Source of the DNA: Pseudomonas sp. DY-1
GTDB taxonomy: Bacteria; Pseudomonadota; Gammaproteobacteria; Pseudomonadales; Pseudomonadaceae
DNA length: 64,000 nucleotides
Assembly: GCF_003626975.1 (NCBI RefSeq)
Contig: NZ_CP032616.1
Coordinates: forward strand, 4,192,001-4,256,000
Direction of reading: 5' to 3'
Made by a program: the position numbers and the translations under genes. A model generated the notes under the pieces. That model was given only the letters and a program-made list of their open reading frames with translations. It was not told the DNA's origin and made no database searches. Positions 49,111 through 58,998 of the stretch are shown in pieces (position 1 is the first letter of the stretch; every line of letters starts with the position of its first letter).

Positions 49111-50136
49111 TTACGGGTTGTGTACCTTGTCCAGCACCGCCAACTGGCGGGTGGCGGCCAGTACCAGGCCGTAGCTGAGCTTGTCGTAGGTGCGGAACAC
49201 CATCAGCAGTCCTGCACGCTCGTCAGGGATCTTGATGAACTCGTCGGTGACGCGGTCGCGCACCGTCTCGCCGGTCTTGTAGACAGCCAGCACGTTGCCT
49301 TCCACCAGGCCGTCACGCTTGCCCTTGTTGATGGTCACCACATCGAACTGGCCGATCTGGGTCACGCCGCGCGGTACATCGAGGATCACGCCGCTGATGT
49401 CGCGCTCTGGTGCGCTGGGCATGAAAGTGGAGTTGATAGCGCGTTCCTCGGTGGGGAACAGACGATCGCCCAGACGGACTTCCTGGGTGGAGCGGGTCAG
49501 CTCCAGAGTGCCGATGTCGCCTTCGTCCGCCACCATCTCGCCGCCGCCGATGTCGTCGGCATTGATACCGAGGAACTCCTTGGTTTCCGGGTCCACATAG
49601 GTCTTGCCCTGGCGGAAGATGCCGTAGACCGGTTGCTCGTGGGAGAAGTTGCCACGGGCATAGACGCGGTCACCGGCGCCACTCACCACGCGCTCGGCAT
49701 TGCCGGCGACGATGTAGGGTGCGGCCTGGAACTGCTCGGGATCGTCGACGATGCGGTTGGTCAGCAGGAAGGCGTTGATCGCTTCCAGCGGAATCGCCGG
49801 AATGGCTTCGGCCATCGGCGTGCTGCGCACCTGCGGCGACAGCTTGATGGTGCCGCGGGACGCGCCACGATTCAGCATGAGGCGCGGCTGACCATCGACG
49901 TAGACAAGGCTGAGCACGTCGCCGGGATAGATCAGGTGCGGATTCTCGATCTGCGGGTTGGCATGCCAGATCTCCGGCCACTTCCACGGCTGGCGCAGGA
50001 ACTTGCCGGAGATATCCCAGAGCGTGTCGCCCTTGACGACGGTATAGCGCTCCGGATGCCCGTCCTTGAGTTCCACCGCAGCCTGGGTCAGGCCACTGGC
50101 GGCCAGGAGCAGCAGGGCGAGTAGTGATTTCCTCAT
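49111..50136 (-). CDS. LysM-domain envelope protein
   Basis: 341-residue exported protein. It has a signal peptide to about residue 20 (GLTQA), then a LysM module [21 protein letters not shown] (about 31-78) for peptidoglycan binding. A long C-terminal region of repeated beta pattern follows ([35 protein letters not shown]). The ATG at 50136 gives the signal. Conserved next to dprA and def in Pseudomonas; function unknown. Confidence 0.88.
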   Translation of the reverse strand: MRKSLLALLLLAASGLTQAAVELKDGHPERYTVVKGDTLWDISGKFLRQPWKWPEIWHANPQIENPHLIYPGDVLSLVYVDGQPRLMLNRGASRGTIKLSPQVRSTPMAEAIPAIPLEAINAFLLTNRIVDDPEQFQAAPYIVAGNAERVVSGAGDRVYARGNFSHEQPVYGIFRQGKTYVDPETKEFLGINADDIGGGEMVADEGDIGTLELTRSTQEVRLGDRLFPTEERAINSTFMPSAPERDISGVILDVPRGVTQIGQFDVVTINKGKRDGLVEGNVLAVYKTGETVRDRVTDEFIKIPDERAGLLMVFRTYDKLSYGLVLAATRQLAVLDKVHNP

Positions 50137-50277
50137 GCGGTGAATCCCTTTATTATGTCCGTTCACATGAAACGCCCTGAGAGCCGCCCCAACCGGGCTC
50201 TTCAGCCGTTTTTCGATGCTGCTCACCATCTTAGCAGCGGATTTTCAACATATTCCACAAGTGCATCACAAACGCAT

Positions 50278-50784
50278 ATGGCGATTCTGAACATTCTCGA
50301 ATTCCCCGATCCGCGGTTGCGCACCATCGCCAAACCGGTGGATGTGGTCGACGACTCCATCCGCCAGTTGATCGACAACATGTTCGAAACCATGTACGCC
50401 GCCCCCGGTATCGGCCTGGCCGCGACCCAGGTGAACGTCCACAAGCGCGTGGTGGTGATGGACCTGTCGGAAGACCAGTCCGAGCCTCGGGTCTTCATCA
50501 ACCCCGAGTTCGAGTCCCTGACCGACCAGATGGACCAGTATCAGGAAGGCTGCCTCTCGGTGCCTGGCTTCTACGAGAACGTCGATCGCCCGCAGAAGGT
50601 CAAGATCAAGGCGCTGGACCGCGATGGCCAGCCTTATGAGCTGATCGCCGAAGGCCTGCTCGCCGTGTGCATCCAGCACGAATGCGACCACCTCAACGGC
50701 AAGCTCTTCGTCGACTATCTGTCGTCGCTCAAGCGTGATCGCATCAAGAAGAAGCTGGAAAAGCAACATCGCCAGCAGGCTTGA
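50278..50784 (+). CDS. def: peptide deformylase
   Basis: Removes the N-formyl group from new proteins. The 168 residues carry the three family motifs GIGLAATQ near 44-51, EGCLSVP near 88-94 and HECDHLNG near 131-138 (metal ligands Cys, His, His). The ATG at 50278 fits the family start. First gene of def-fmt-rsmB-trkA; a terminator stem lies before fmt. Confidence 0.95.
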   Translation: MAILNILEFPDPRLRTIAKPVDVVDDSIRQLIDNMFETMYAAPGIGLAATQVNVHKRVVVMDLSEDQSEPRVFINPEFESLTDQMDQYQEGCLSVPGFYENVDRPQKVKIKALDRDGQPYELIAEGLLAVCIQHECDHLNGKLFVDYLSSLKRDRIKKKLEKQHRQQA

Positions 50785-50797
50785 TTCCCTCGATTCC

Positions 50798-50823
50798 AAA
50801 GGCTTGCTCCGGCAAGCCTTTTT
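50798..50823 (+). terminator. terminator-like hairpin between def and fmt
   Basis: GGCTTGC and GCAAGCC arms with a flanking A-run and TTTTT. It could attenuate reading from def into fmt. Confidence 0.75.
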
Positions 50824-50838
50824 CGTTAGCGAGTACCC

Positions 50839-51786
50839 ATGACCGAGTCACTGCGCCTCGTCTTCGCCGGCACCCCCGAGTTCGCCGCCGAGCACCTCAA
50901 AGCCCTGCTGGGCTCCCGCCACCAGGTCATCGCCGTCTACACCCAACCGGACCGTCCGGCCGGACGCGGCCAGAAGCTGATGCCCAGTCCGGTCAAGCAA
51001 CTGGCTGTCCAGCACGGCATCCCGGTGCTACAGCCGCCGACCCTGCGCGACCCCGCTGCCCAGGATGAACTCAAGGCCCTCGGCGCTGACCTGATGGTGG
51101 TGGTGGCCTACGGTCTGATCCTGCCGCAGGTGGTGCTCGATACGCCGCGACTGGGTTGTATCAATAGCCACGCCTCGCTGCTGCCGCGCTGGCGCGGCGC
51201 CGCGCCGATCCAGCGTGCGGTGCAGGCGGGTGACGCAGAAAGTGGCGTTACCGTGATGCAGATGGAAGCCGGCCTCGACACCGGCCCGATGCTGCTCAAG
51301 GTCACCACGCCGATCTCGGCCTCCGACACCGGCGGCAGCCTGCACGATCGCCTCGCTCAGCTCGGCCCGAACGCAGTCGTCGAAGCCATCGAAGGCCTGG
51401 CTGCCGGAACCCTGAAAGGTGAAGTCCAGGACGATGCGCTGGCCAATTACGCGCACAAACTGAACAAGGACGAGGCGCGCCTCGACTGGAGCCGCCCGGC
51501 TGTCGAACTGGAGCGTCTGGTGCGTGCCTTCAATCCCTGGCCCATCTGCCACACAACCCTCGATGGCGAACCGCTGAAGGTGCTGGCTGCCGAGCCGGGC
51601 GAAGGCAATAGCCAGCAGCCCGGGCAGATCCTCGCCGCCTCCAGGGACGGCCTCACCGTAGCCTGTGGCGACGGCGCCCTGCGCCTGACGCGTCTGCAAC
51701 TACCTGGCGGCAAGCCGCTGAACTTCACCGACCTCTTCAATAGCCGCCGCGAGCAGTTCGCCGTGGGCAAGGTGCTCGGCGCATGA
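50839..51786 (+). CDS. fmt: methionyl-tRNA formyltransferase
   Basis: Formylates initiator Met-tRNA. The 315 residues have the N-terminal Rossmann part with FAGTPEFAA near 9-17 and the catalytic [15 protein letters not shown] near 113-127. The C-terminal OB-like domain is also present. It overlaps rsmB by ATGA. Confidence 0.95.
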   Translation: MTESLRLVFAGTPEFAAEHLKALLGSRHQVIAVYTQPDRPAGRGQKLMPSPVKQLAVQHGIPVLQPPTLRDPAAQDELKALGADLMVVVAYGLILPQVVLDTPRLGCINSHASLLPRWRGAAPIQRAVQAGDAESGVTVMQMEAGLDTGPMLLKVTTPISASDTGGSLHDRLAQLGPNAVVEAIEGLAAGTLKGEVQDDALANYAHKLNKDEARLDWSRPAVELERLVRAFNPWPICHTTLDGEPLKVLAAEPGEGNSQQPGQILAASRDGLTVACGDGALRLTRLQLPGGKPLNFTDLFNSRREQFAVGKVLGA

Positions 51787-53093
51787 ATCCGCGTCTCGCC
51801 GCCGCCCGCGCACTGGCCGCGGTACTTTCCGGCAAGGCTTCCCTGGGCGGCAGCCTGCCGCCGCAGCTGGACAAGGTCGACCCTCGCGATCGCGCCCTGG
51901 CCCAGGACCTGGCCTTCGGTGCTGCCCGCTGGCAACCGCGCCTCGCCGCCCTGGCCGAACGCCTGCTGCAGAAGCCTTTCAAGTCCGCCGACAAGGATGT
52001 GGAAGCCCTGCTTCTGGTCGGCCTCTACCAGCTCTTCTACACCCGCATCCCCGCCCATGCCGCCATCGGCGAAACCGTCGGCTGCTCGGACAAGCTGAAG
52101 AAGCCTTGGGCCAAGGGCCTGCTCAATGCCGTACTGCGTAACGCCCAACGCCAGGGCGAGACGATCCTCGCCGAACTGGAGCGCGACCCGGCGGCACGTA
52201 CTGCCCACCCACGCTGGCTGCAGAAGGCGCTCAAGGCGGCTTGGCCGGAGCACTGGGAAGCCGTCTGCGCGGCGAACAATGCCCATCCGCCGTTGATCCT
52301 GCGGGTCAATCGCCGGCATGGCAGTCGCGACGACTATCTGACCGAGTTGCAGCAAGCCGGCATCGCCGCCGAGCCCTGCACCTTCAGCCGTGACGGCATC
52401 CGCCTTGTCGAAGCCTGCGACGTGAAGACCTTGCCGGGCTTCGTCGAAGGTCGCGTCAGCGTGCAGGACGAAGCCGCACAACTGGCCGCCGATCTGCTGG
52501 AACTGGCGCCCGGGCAGCGCGTGCTCGACGCCTGCTGCGCGCCCGGCGGCAAGACTTGCCACGTCCTCGAGGCCGAACCCGGCCTCTCCGAAGTGGTGGC
52601 AGTCGACCTGGAAGAGAGTCGCCTGGTGCGCGTGCGCGAGAACCTCGCACGACTCGGCCTGGCTGCCAGACTGATCGCCGCCGACGGCCGCAATACCGCC
52701 GACTGGTGGGACGGCAAGCCGTTCCAGCGCATCCTGCTGGATGCACCCTGCTCGGCTACCGGCGTGATCCGTCGTCACCCGGACATCAAGCTGACCCGCA
52801 AGGAAGAAGACATCGCGGCGCTGGCCCAGCTTCAAGGCGAGCTGCTGGACGCCCTCTGGCCGACCCTGGAAGTCGGCGGCGTGCTGCTGTATGCGACCTG
52901 CTCTACGCTCCCACGGGAAAACAGCGACAACATCGCCGCCTTCCTCGCCCGCACTCCTGGCGCCCGCGAGCTGGACATCCCCGGACCGTTCGGATTGAAA
53001 CAACCCCATGGCCGCCAATTGCTGGCGCAGGAAGACGGCCACGACGGTTTCTACTATGCCAAGCTGATCAAAATCGCCGCTTCAGCGCGATAA
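51783..53093 (+). CDS. rsmB: 16S rRNA m5C967 methyltransferase RsmB
   Basis: Methylates C967 of 16S rRNA. The 436 residues have an N-terminal NusB-like domain (about 1-140) and a Rossmann methyltransferase domain with [10 protein letters not shown] (SAM), [16 protein letters not shown] (the PC motif) and [13 protein letters not shown] (the TC catalytic Cys). The start overlaps fmt. Confidence 0.95.
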   Translation: MNPRLAAARALAAVLSGKASLGGSLPPQLDKVDPRDRALAQDLAFGAARWQPRLAALAERLLQKPFKSADKDVEALLLVGLYQLFYTRIPAHAAIGETVGCSDKLKKPWAKGLLNAVLRNAQRQGETILAELERDPAARTAHPRWLQKALKAAWPEHWEAVCAANNAHPPLILRVNRRHGSRDDYLTELQQAGIAAEPCTFSRDGIRLVEACDVKTLPGFVEGRVSVQDEAAQLAADLLELAPGQRVLDACCAPGGKTCHVLEAEPGLSEVVAVDLEESRLVRVRENLARLGLAARLIAADGRNTADWWDGKPFQRILLDAPCSATGVIRRHPDIKLTRKEEDIAALAQLQGELLDALWPTLEVGGVLLYATCSTLPRENSDNIAAFLARTPGARELDIPGPFGLKQPHGRQLLAQEDGHDGFYYAKLIKIAASAR

Positions 53094-53104
53094 GGGAACT
53101 AGCA

Positions 53105-54478
53105 GTGAAGATCATCATTCTCGGCGCGGGGCAGGTCGGTGGCACCTTGGCAGAACACTTGTCGGGCGAGGCCAATGACATCACGGTGGTGGACACCGAC
53201 GGCGACCGCCTGCGCGACCTCGGCGACCGTCTCGACATCCGCACCGTCCAGGGCCGCGGCTCATTCCCAACCGTGCTCCGCCAGGCCGGCGCCGATGACG
53301 CCGACATGCTGGTAGCGGTGACCAACAGCGACGAAGTGAACATGGTCGCCTGCCAGGTCGCCTACACGCTGTTCCACACACCTACCAAGATCGCCCGGGT
53401 GCGCGAAGCGGCCTACCTCACTCGGGCTGGCCTGTTCGATAACGAAGCCATCCCGGTGGACGTTCTGATCAGCCCGGAACAGGTGGTGACCAACTACATC
53501 AAGCGACTGATCGAGTATCCCGGCGCGCTGCAGGTGATCGACTTCGCCGAGGGCAAGGCCCAGTTGGTAGGCGTCAAGGCCTACTACGGCGGCCCGCTGG
53601 TGGGCCAGGAGCTGCGCCAGATCCGCGAGCACATGCCCAACGTGGATACTCGCGTTGCCGCCATCTTCCGCCGCAACCGGCCGATCCTGCCCAAGGGCGA
53701 TACCGTGATCGAGGCCGACGACGAAGTCTTCTTCATCGCCGCCAAGGCCCACATCCGCGCCGTGATGAGTGAGCTGCGCCGCCTTGAAGACAGCTACAAG
53801 CGCGTGGTCATCGCCGGCGGCGGCCACATCGGTGAACGCCTTGCCGAGGCCATCGAAAGCCGGTACCAGGTGAAAATCATCGAGATGAACCCGACGCGCT
53901 GCCGCCATCTGTCCGAGGTCCTCGACAGCACAATCGTGCTCCAGGGCAGTGCCTCCGACCGCGACCTGCTGGTAGAAGAAAACATCAACGACGCCGACAT
54001 CTTCCTCGCCCTGACCAACGACGACGAGGCCAACATCATGTCCTCGCTGCTGGCCAAGCGCCTGGGTGCACGCAAGGTAATGACCATCATCAACAATCCG
54101 GCGTATGTGGACCTGGTGCAAGGCGGCGACATCGACATCGCCATCAGCCCGCAGCTGGCCACCATCGGTACGCTGCTGACCCACGTGCGCCGTGGCGACA
54201 TCGTCAGCGTGCACTCCCTGCGCCGCGGCGCGGCGGAGGCCATCGAGGCCATCGCCCACGGCGACGCCAAGTCGAGCAAGGTGGTCGGCAAGATGATCGA
54301 GGACATCGCCCTGCCGCCCGGTACCACCATCGGCGCCATCATCCGTGACGAGGAAGTGCTGATCGCCCACGACGACACGATTATCGAGTCCGGCGACCAT
54401 GTGATCCTGTTCCTCGTGGACAAGAAATACATCCGCGACGCCGAGCGTCTGTTCCAGGTGGGCCTGACCTTCTTCTAA
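53105..54478 (+). CDS. trkA: Trk potassium uptake regulatory subunit TrkA
   Basis: Peripheral NAD(H)-binding subunit of the Trk K+ transporter. The 457 residues form two RCK halves, each with a Rossmann start: [11 protein letters not shown] at 7-17 and [11 protein letters not shown] near 239. A TrkA-C domain follows each. The GTG at 53105 gives the standard N-terminus [13 protein letters not shown]; the frame upstream is a shadow of rsmB. It lies 11 bases after rsmB. Confidence 0.94.
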   Translation: MKIIILGAGQVGGTLAEHLSGEANDITVVDTDGDRLRDLGDRLDIRTVQGRGSFPTVLRQAGADDADMLVAVTNSDEVNMVACQVAYTLFHTPTKIARVREAAYLTRAGLFDNEAIPVDVLISPEQVVTNYIKRLIEYPGALQVIDFAEGKAQLVGVKAYYGGPLVGQELRQIREHMPNVDTRVAAIFRRNRPILPKGDTVIEADDEVFFIAAKAHIRAVMSELRRLEDSYKRVVIAGGGHIGERLAEAIESRYQVKIIEMNPTRCRHLSEVLDSTIVLQGSASDRDLLVEENINDADIFLALTNDDEANIMSSLLAKRLGARKVMTIINNPAYVDLVQGGDIDIAISPQLATIGTLLTHVRRGDIVSVHSLRRGAAEAIEAIAHGDAKSSKVVGKMIEDIALPPGTTIGAIIRDEEVLIAHDDTIIESGDHVILFLVDKKYIRDAERLFQVGLTFF

Positions 54479-54633
54479 TAGCCCGTCTACGATCAGCTGC
54501 GCGTCGCGCCCTGCAGCATTGGAAGCAGGTTCGGATTGCTCAGTTACAGCCTCTAAACTCCGCGTCCTCGCCTGCTTCTGCCTTGCATGGCCCTAGCTCG
54601 CAGGATCGTAAACAGCCTCAAGGGGAACGCACC

Positions 54634-54957
54634 ATGCTCGAAGGACTGGAAAAGATGCTGGCCAAGGGCGTGGACAACGCCCTGCTGCGCTTCGGCCTGG
54701 GCAAGGGTTACCTCGACCAGGGCGACGCGGCCAAGGCCGCCCTGCACCTGCGTCGGTGCGTGGAGCAGGACCCGAAGTACTCGGCTGCCTGGAAGCTGTT
54801 GGGCAAGGCGCTGGAGGCCCAGGGCGACTTCAGCGCCGCTCGCGAGGCCTGGACCCAGGGTCTTGAGGCCGCCAACGCCCATGGCGACAAACAGGCAGAG
54901 AAGGAAATGACCGTGTTCATCAAACGCCTGGACAAGCGCGGCGGCTCGCCAGCCTGA
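54634..54957 (+). CDS. small TPR protein
   Basis: 107 residues with two tetratricopeptide-like units (LLRFGLGKGYLDQGDAAKAALHL and SAAWKLLGKALEAQGDFSAA). No signal peptide. The ATG at 54634 follows AGGGGAACG. A homologue is next to trkA in P. aeruginosa. Role unknown, presumably a protein-binding scaffold. Confidence 0.82.
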   Translation: MLEGLEKMLAKGVDNALLRFGLGKGYLDQGDAAKAALHLRRCVEQDPKYSAAWKLLGKALEAQGDFSAAREAWTQGLEAANAHGDKQAEKEMTVFIKRLDKRGGSPA

Positions 54958-55142
54958 TCGCTTGCACAGAGTCAAAATGACTCGAAAGTATGTCCAAGTG
55001 ACTCTAGCAGATGAAGTCATTATGACAACAAAACATCGTAAGCTATTGATTAATAAAGCCTGAATATCTGGCCCGCCTTTTGTTTTCCTGGCTTGCGTCG
55101 TGGCCCTGCCACGTCGACCTCTTACAGGAACAGGAACGAGCC
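54958..55142. other. AT-rich repeat-bearing region upstream of the SDR gene
   Basis: 185 bases noticeably richer in A and T than the surrounding genome (for example GCTATTGATTAATAAAGCC). It contains several TGAC/GTCA half-sites listed separately. It probably carries the SDR promoter. Confidence 0.55.
54969..55026. promoter_or_regulatory. cluster of GAGTCA / TGACTC operator-like repeats
   Basis: GAGTCA-AAA-TGACTC (54969-54983) is a perfect palindrome. A lone TGACTC lies at 54999-55004, and GTCA-TTA-TGAC at 55016-55026 has the same 3-base spacer. The palindrome centres are 45 bases apart, a little over four helical turns. This suggests a dimeric repressor or activator binding cooperatively (inference). 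Confidence 0.45.
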
Positions 55143-55889
55143 ATGTCACAACACGAATTCGAGAATCGCCTTGCCGTCGTCACCGGTGCCAGCTCCGGTA
55201 TCGGCCTTGCCGTTGTAGAGCGCCTGCTGGAGCGAGACGCGCGGGTCCTGGCGATGAGCCGTCGGCCGGGTGAGCTCCAGGCGCTGCAAGCGCGCTTCGG
55301 CGAGCGGCTGTACTGGCAAGCCGGTGATGTTACCCAGGCCGGTGACCTGACCGCGCTGGCGCAGACGGCACGGGACCTGGGTCCCGTCCACTACCTGGTA
55401 CCCAATGCCGGGATCGCCCGCCTCGCCGACGGCCTGGATGCCTCCGCATTCGACCAGCAATGGGCGATCAACGGCGCCGGCGCGATCGAAACTCTGGCAG
55501 CGCTGAACGATGAGTTAGCGACGCCTTCCTCGGTAGTATTCATCGGCACCTTTCTTTCGCGGGTGAGCTTTCCCGGCCTCGCTGCCTACATCGCCTCGAA
55601 AGCCGCACTGAAAGCACATGTGCGTACCCTTGCAGTGGAACTCGCACCCCGTGGCGTGCGCCTGAACATGGTTTCCCCCGGCCCGACCGCCACGCCCATC
55701 TGGTCCAGCCTGGGCCTGGGAAACGACGAGCTCGCGGCAGTGGCCGAAAGCGTCAGCCAACGCTTGCTCGGAGGTCGCTTCCTCGAACCGGGCACCGTGG
55801 CCGACACCATTCTCTTCCTCCTCTCGCAGGCCGCGCGCGGTCTTCATGGCCAGGACCTGGTAGTGGATAGCGGCTATACCTTGCGCTGA
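55143..55889 (+). CDS. short-chain dehydrogenase/reductase
   Basis: 248-residue SDR, NAD(P)-dependent, substrate unknown. The cofactor motif TGASSGIG is at 14-21; the active-site Tyr149 and Lys153 sit in YIASK. Two oddities: the usual NNAG is PNAG (87-90), and the residue 13 before Tyr is Thr136 where a catalytic Ser is normal. The start follows GAACGAGCC. Lies in an accessory-looking block. Confidence 0.87.
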   Translation: MSQHEFENRLAVVTGASSGIGLAVVERLLERDARVLAMSRRPGELQALQARFGERLYWQAGDVTQAGDLTALAQTARDLGPVHYLVPNAGIARLADGLDASAFDQQWAINGAGAIETLAALNDELATPSSVVFIGTFLSRVSFPGLAAYIASKAALKAHVRTLAVELAPRGVRLNMVSPGPTATPIWSSLGLGNDELAAVAESVSQRLLGGRFLEPGTVADTILFLLSQAARGLHGQDLVVDSGYTLR

Positions 55890-55930
55890 ATGCAGATGGC
55901 CCCGTCCGCGGAGTCGACGGGGCCAACGAT

Positions 55931-56650
55931 TCATTCCCCACGCAAATAGTCCAGGGTCTGCTCGGTGCTCCACAGCGCATTGGCGATGTAGCGGTAATTG
56001 ATCAGTGCGGCGAGGTAGCCATCGCCTTCCGGTGTCGTCGGGCCCGCGGTGGCATCTCGCACCACCGCCACCTCGAAGCCCAGCTCCAGCAACTCGCGCA
56101 AATGGGACTCAACACAGAGGTTGGCAGCCATGCCGGCGAGGATGATCTGCGACACGCCGTGCTTGCGCAGCTGCAAGGCCAGGTCATTGGTCTCCGGGCC
56201 GTAGACCTTGTGGGGCGAAGCAATGATGGTTTTGCCATCGAGGATGTAGGGCTTGTATTCGGGCAGGAAGTCCGCGCCCGAGTTCTCGAAGCCTTCCAGA
56301 CTCAATGGCCCTTTGCGGTCGAACATGCCGATGCTGTGCATGACCTTCTCCAGCGGCCCACCGAAGTGCCAGTGGTGATCGCAGGGGTAGTAATAGTGCG
56401 GCGACACGGCAACGGTGATACTGGCCTCCTTGGCAGCGGCAAACAATTGACCGATATGCCTGACCGTATCGTGCTCGGTGATGCTCTTGCCGAATACGCT
56501 CCAGCTCACCCCCTCGGGGCTGAGGAAGTCGATCTGCGGGTCGATTACCACAAGCGCGGCGCGCGTCAGGTCCAGGCGCATACCGGGATCGGGCAGCGCC
56601 GGTTCAGCTGGATCGCGGTAGGTCGTGAGGCGGGATGGTTCATGGCTCAT
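55931..56650 (-). CDS. cysteine hydrolase, isochorismatase family
   Basis: 239-residue isochorismatase-fold hydrolase with catalytic Asp37 (VVIDPQIDF), the Lys in SPHKVYG and the nucleophilic Cys in ANLCVESH. The Cys makes it an amidase-like member (for example nicotinamidase, N-carbamoyl or maleamate type) rather than true isochorismatase. It is convergent with the SDR gene and divergent from the AraC gene. Confidence 0.86.
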   Translation of the reverse strand: MSHEPSRLTTYRDPAEPALPDPGMRLDLTRAALVVIDPQIDFLSPEGVSWSVFGKSITEHDTVRHIGQLFAAAKEASITVAVSPHYYYPCDHHWHFGGPLEKVMHSIGMFDRKGPLSLEGFENSGADFLPEYKPYILDGKTIIASPHKVYGPETNDLALQLRKHGVSQIILAGMAANLCVESHLRELLELGFEVAVVRDATAGPTTPEGDGYLAALINYRYIANALWSTEQTLDYLRGE

Positions 56651-56760
56651 GTCGATGGACTCCTGCGAGACGGGATGAAATCACTGAATGCCGTGGCAGC
56701 CGCGCCCGGGGCTGTCTACCATCGGCGTGATTGCATCCTATGGCCGCGCCTTCCGCGGCT

Positions 56761-56794
56761 TTTGCCAGGCCGTACAGGATCTTTGCCAGGTTGT
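56761..56794 (+). promoter_or_regulatory. 21-bp-spaced direct repeats upstream of the AraC gene
   Basis: TTTGCCAGGCCGT at 56761-56773 and TTTGCCAGGTTGT at 56782-56794 are direct repeats 21 bases apart, the same helical face and the spacing of AraC half-sites. The second ends five bases before the start codon at 56800. It could be the regulator's own operator. Confidence 0.5.
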
Positions 56795-56799
56795 CCCCA

Positions 56800-57675
56800 A
56801 TGGATGTCCTTTCAGAATTCTTCGAGCGCACCAGTCTGCAGGGGCGGCTGTTTTTCGCCGGTCGCGTGGACGGTGCGCTGGTCCTCGACAAGCCCCCGGG
56901 GATGGCATTCATCCACCTGGTGGAGCACGGCGGCATCGACATGGTTCAGCCGGGTCTGCCGAAGGTATCGATCCGCGAACCCAGCGTGCTGTTCTGTCCC
57001 AGCAGCTGCCGTTATCAGTTGCGCTCCAGCTCTATCGAGGGCGCAAAGCTGATCTGTGCATCCTTCCAGTTCAACCGTGGCCTGGCCCAGCCGTTTCCAC
57101 TCGGATTGGACGAAACCCTGGTGTTTCCGCTGGATGCGCTCGGCCATGCATTGCCGGTGATCCACTCCCTGGTCGGCGAGTTTGAGGGCGAGGAACCCGG
57201 CAGGGCCAAGGCGCTCAACCTGCTGTTCGAGTACCTGTTCGTGCTGCTGGTACGTCGGGCGGTAGAGGACGGACGGATTTCCGGTGGTCTGCTCTACGCA
57301 CTGCAGGATGGTCGTCTTGGGACCGTACTCAGCCAGATCCACCGCGAACCGGAAACGGACTGGAGCGTGGAGCGCATGGCGAGCCTGGCGCTGATGTCCC
57401 GTTCGAAATTCTCCGCCTGCTTCAATCGGATCATGGGGACACCACCCATGGCCTATCTCACCGCCTGGCGCATGAAGACCGCACAGGACCTGCTTCGCGA
57501 AGGGGTTCAGATCAAGGTGGTGGCCGCCTCGGTGGGCTACAGCTCGCAGGCGTCGTTTTCGCGTACCTTTGCGAACCTGGTGGGCTGCCCTCCAGCGGAG
57601 TGGATCAGGAAGGCTGCGAGAGGCGAAGTGGAAGTGACCGGACTGGTCTGCCCTACCGCCCCGCCCGAATCCTGA
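56800..57675 (+). CDS. AraC-family transcription regulator
   Basis: 291-residue regulator with an N-terminal effector domain of about 180 residues and a C-terminal double helix-turn-helix. Visible helices are WSVERMASLALMSRSKFSACFNRI and IKVVAASVGYSSQASFSRTF, the standard AraC pattern. The ATG at 56800 is preferred over in-frame codons up to 69 bases upstream. Divergent from the cysteine hydrolase, which is the likely target. Its stop abuts the PilZ stop. Confidence 0.85.
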   Translation: MDVLSEFFERTSLQGRLFFAGRVDGALVLDKPPGMAFIHLVEHGGIDMVQPGLPKVSIREPSVLFCPSSCRYQLRSSSIEGAKLICASFQFNRGLAQPFPLGLDETLVFPLDALGHALPVIHSLVGEFEGEEPGRAKALNLLFEYLFVLLVRRAVEDGRISGGLLYALQDGRLGTVLSQIHREPETDWSVERMASLALMSRSKFSACFNRIMGTPPMAYLTAWRMKTAQDLLREGVQIKVVAASVGYSSQASFSRTFANLVGCPPAEWIRKAARGEVEVTGLVCPTAPPES

Positions 57676-57939
57676 TCAAGACTCTACGAAACGCAGCCCG
57701 GCGCCTTCGGCGTCTATCCGCATCACTTCCATTTCCAGGATGGGCGCCTCGATCGGTAGATCCTGGACCTGGCCGCGGACGATGCTGCCGACCGGCAGGA
57801 CTGCCAGATCGGGATGACGAACATAGACGCCGCCATCGGACAGGTCGCGGGTCTGGGCGATCAGGTCGCCGAAGCTGGGGTGACTGATCTTGATCCTGCA
57901 CTTCATCGGAGTTCGGGGAAATTGCCGCTGGTTCGCCAT
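57676..57939 (-). CDS. single-domain PilZ protein
   Basis: 87-residue c-di-GMP receptor candidate. The RxxxR motif (RQFPR) near 5-9 and DLSDGG near 32-37 are the canonical PilZ ligand residues, so it should bind c-di-GMP. A homologue lies beside the LpxL-type gene in P. aeruginosa. Convergent and abutting the AraC gene. Confidence 0.88.
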   Translation of the reverse strand: MANQRQFPRTPMKCRIKISHPSFGDLIAQTRDLSDGGVYVRHPDLAVLPVGSIVRGQVQDLPIEAPILEMEVMRIDAEGAGLRFVES

Positions 57940-58035
57940 GGGATCGCATCATCCTGAGCTATTTGCAGCGCTCGTTAATACGGCTTATCGCGACTCGATA
58001 CAACCCTCTCGCCTCAGAGAAATACCTGCCCATGA

Positions 58036-58061
58036 AAAAGGCGCCTCTCGGCGCCTTTTTC
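58036..58061 (-). terminator. terminator after the LpxL-type gene
   Basis: GGCGCC and GGCGCC arms around TCTC with an A-run on one side and T-run on the other. It directly follows the acyltransferase stop. Confidence 0.85.
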
Positions 58062-58062
58062 G

Positions 58063-58950
58063 TCAGTACCACTTCTTCTCGCCCTCGGGGCGTTTCTTGA
58101 AGCGCTTCATGCTCCACATGTACTGGGTCGGGTAGGCCCGCACATACTTCTCGACCACCTGGCTCATGGCGGCAACGCCTTCTTCGACGTTCTCGCTGTA
58201 CATGCCTTCGGGTGCGGCTTCGAGGATCACCTTGAAACCCGAACCATCCGGCAGGCGCAGGGCATGCAGGAACACGCCGCGTGCCTTGCCACCGGCCAGC
58301 ATGCCGGGGACGAATTTGCTGGTCAGTGCCTGGGTGCCAAGGAAGGGCACGAAGACCCCGGCCGAGAGGCTCGGCTCCGGGTCGGCGGGAATGCCCACGG
58401 AGCCACCCTTGCGCACCTCCTTGATGACGCTGAGGATGCCTTCCTTGGTGGAAGGCGCCACGCGGTTACCCAACTGCACACGCTGCTTCTGCAGCAGCTC
58501 GTCCACCGCTTTCAGCTTCGGCGGGCGGTAGAAGATGATCGGTTTGCACTGGGCGCAGTAGAAGTGGTTCAGCACTTCCCAATTGCCCAGGTGGCTGGTG
58601 ATGCCTACCACGCCCTTGCCACTGGCCAGGGCCTCGTGCAGCACGTCCAGGCCTTCCACTTCGCGGATCAGTCCGATGGATTTCTCCGCCGGCCAGATCC
58701 AGGCGCAGGCGCTTTCGGTGAAAGTCCTGCCGATGTCCATCAGGCTCTGGCCAACGCGCTGATCCAGCTCCGTCGGCGACCACTCGGGGAAACACTTGGA
58801 CAGGTTGATCCGCACCACGTCGCGGGAACGGTTCGGCAGCTTCCACATCAGCCAGCCAATGGTCGCGCCAACCGCTTGCACGGCGCGCCAGGGCAACATC
58901 GCAAAGAGGCGCAGGAAGCCGACAATCAGCGCACCTTTCAACTTATCCAC
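58063..58950 (-). CDS. lipid A biosynthesis lauroyl acyltransferase (LpxL/HtrB type)
   Basis: Transfers a secondary acyl chain to lipid A. The 295-residue inner-membrane protein has an N-terminal hydrophobic segment, the acyltransferase motif HLGNWE near residue 120 and PADPEPS near 190. Pseudomonas carries more than one LpxL paralogue, so the exact chain and position are not clear. The GTG at 58950 is chosen because GGAG is six bases upstream; a TTG six bases earlier would overlap it. Confidence 0.9.
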   Translation of the reverse strand: MDKLKGALIVGFLRLFAMLPWRAVQAVGATIGWLMWKLPNRSRDVVRINLSKCFPEWSPTELDQRVGQSLMDIGRTFTESACAWIWPAEKSIGLIREVEGLDVLHEALASGKGVVGITSHLGNWEVLNHFYCAQCKPIIFYRPPKLKAVDELLQKQRVQLGNRVAPSTKEGILSVIKEVRKGGSVGIPADPEPSLSAGVFVPFLGTQALTSKFVPGMLAGGKARGVFLHALRLPDGSGFKVILEAAPEGMYSENVEEGVAAMSQVVEKYVRAYPTQYMWSMKRFKKRPEGEKKWY

Positions 58951-58998
58951 AGGCAACTCCAGGACGTTCGAAAGCGCGCATTCTACCCTCGCACCGGA

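Noticed and set aside
52556..53104. Extension of TrkA upstream of 53105
   Set aside because: It is a shadow of the rsmB end; the GTG at 53105 gives the standard TrkA start.
54479..54633. Small RNA between trkA and the TPR gene
   Set aside because: No stable hairpin with a T-run and no clear promoter pair.
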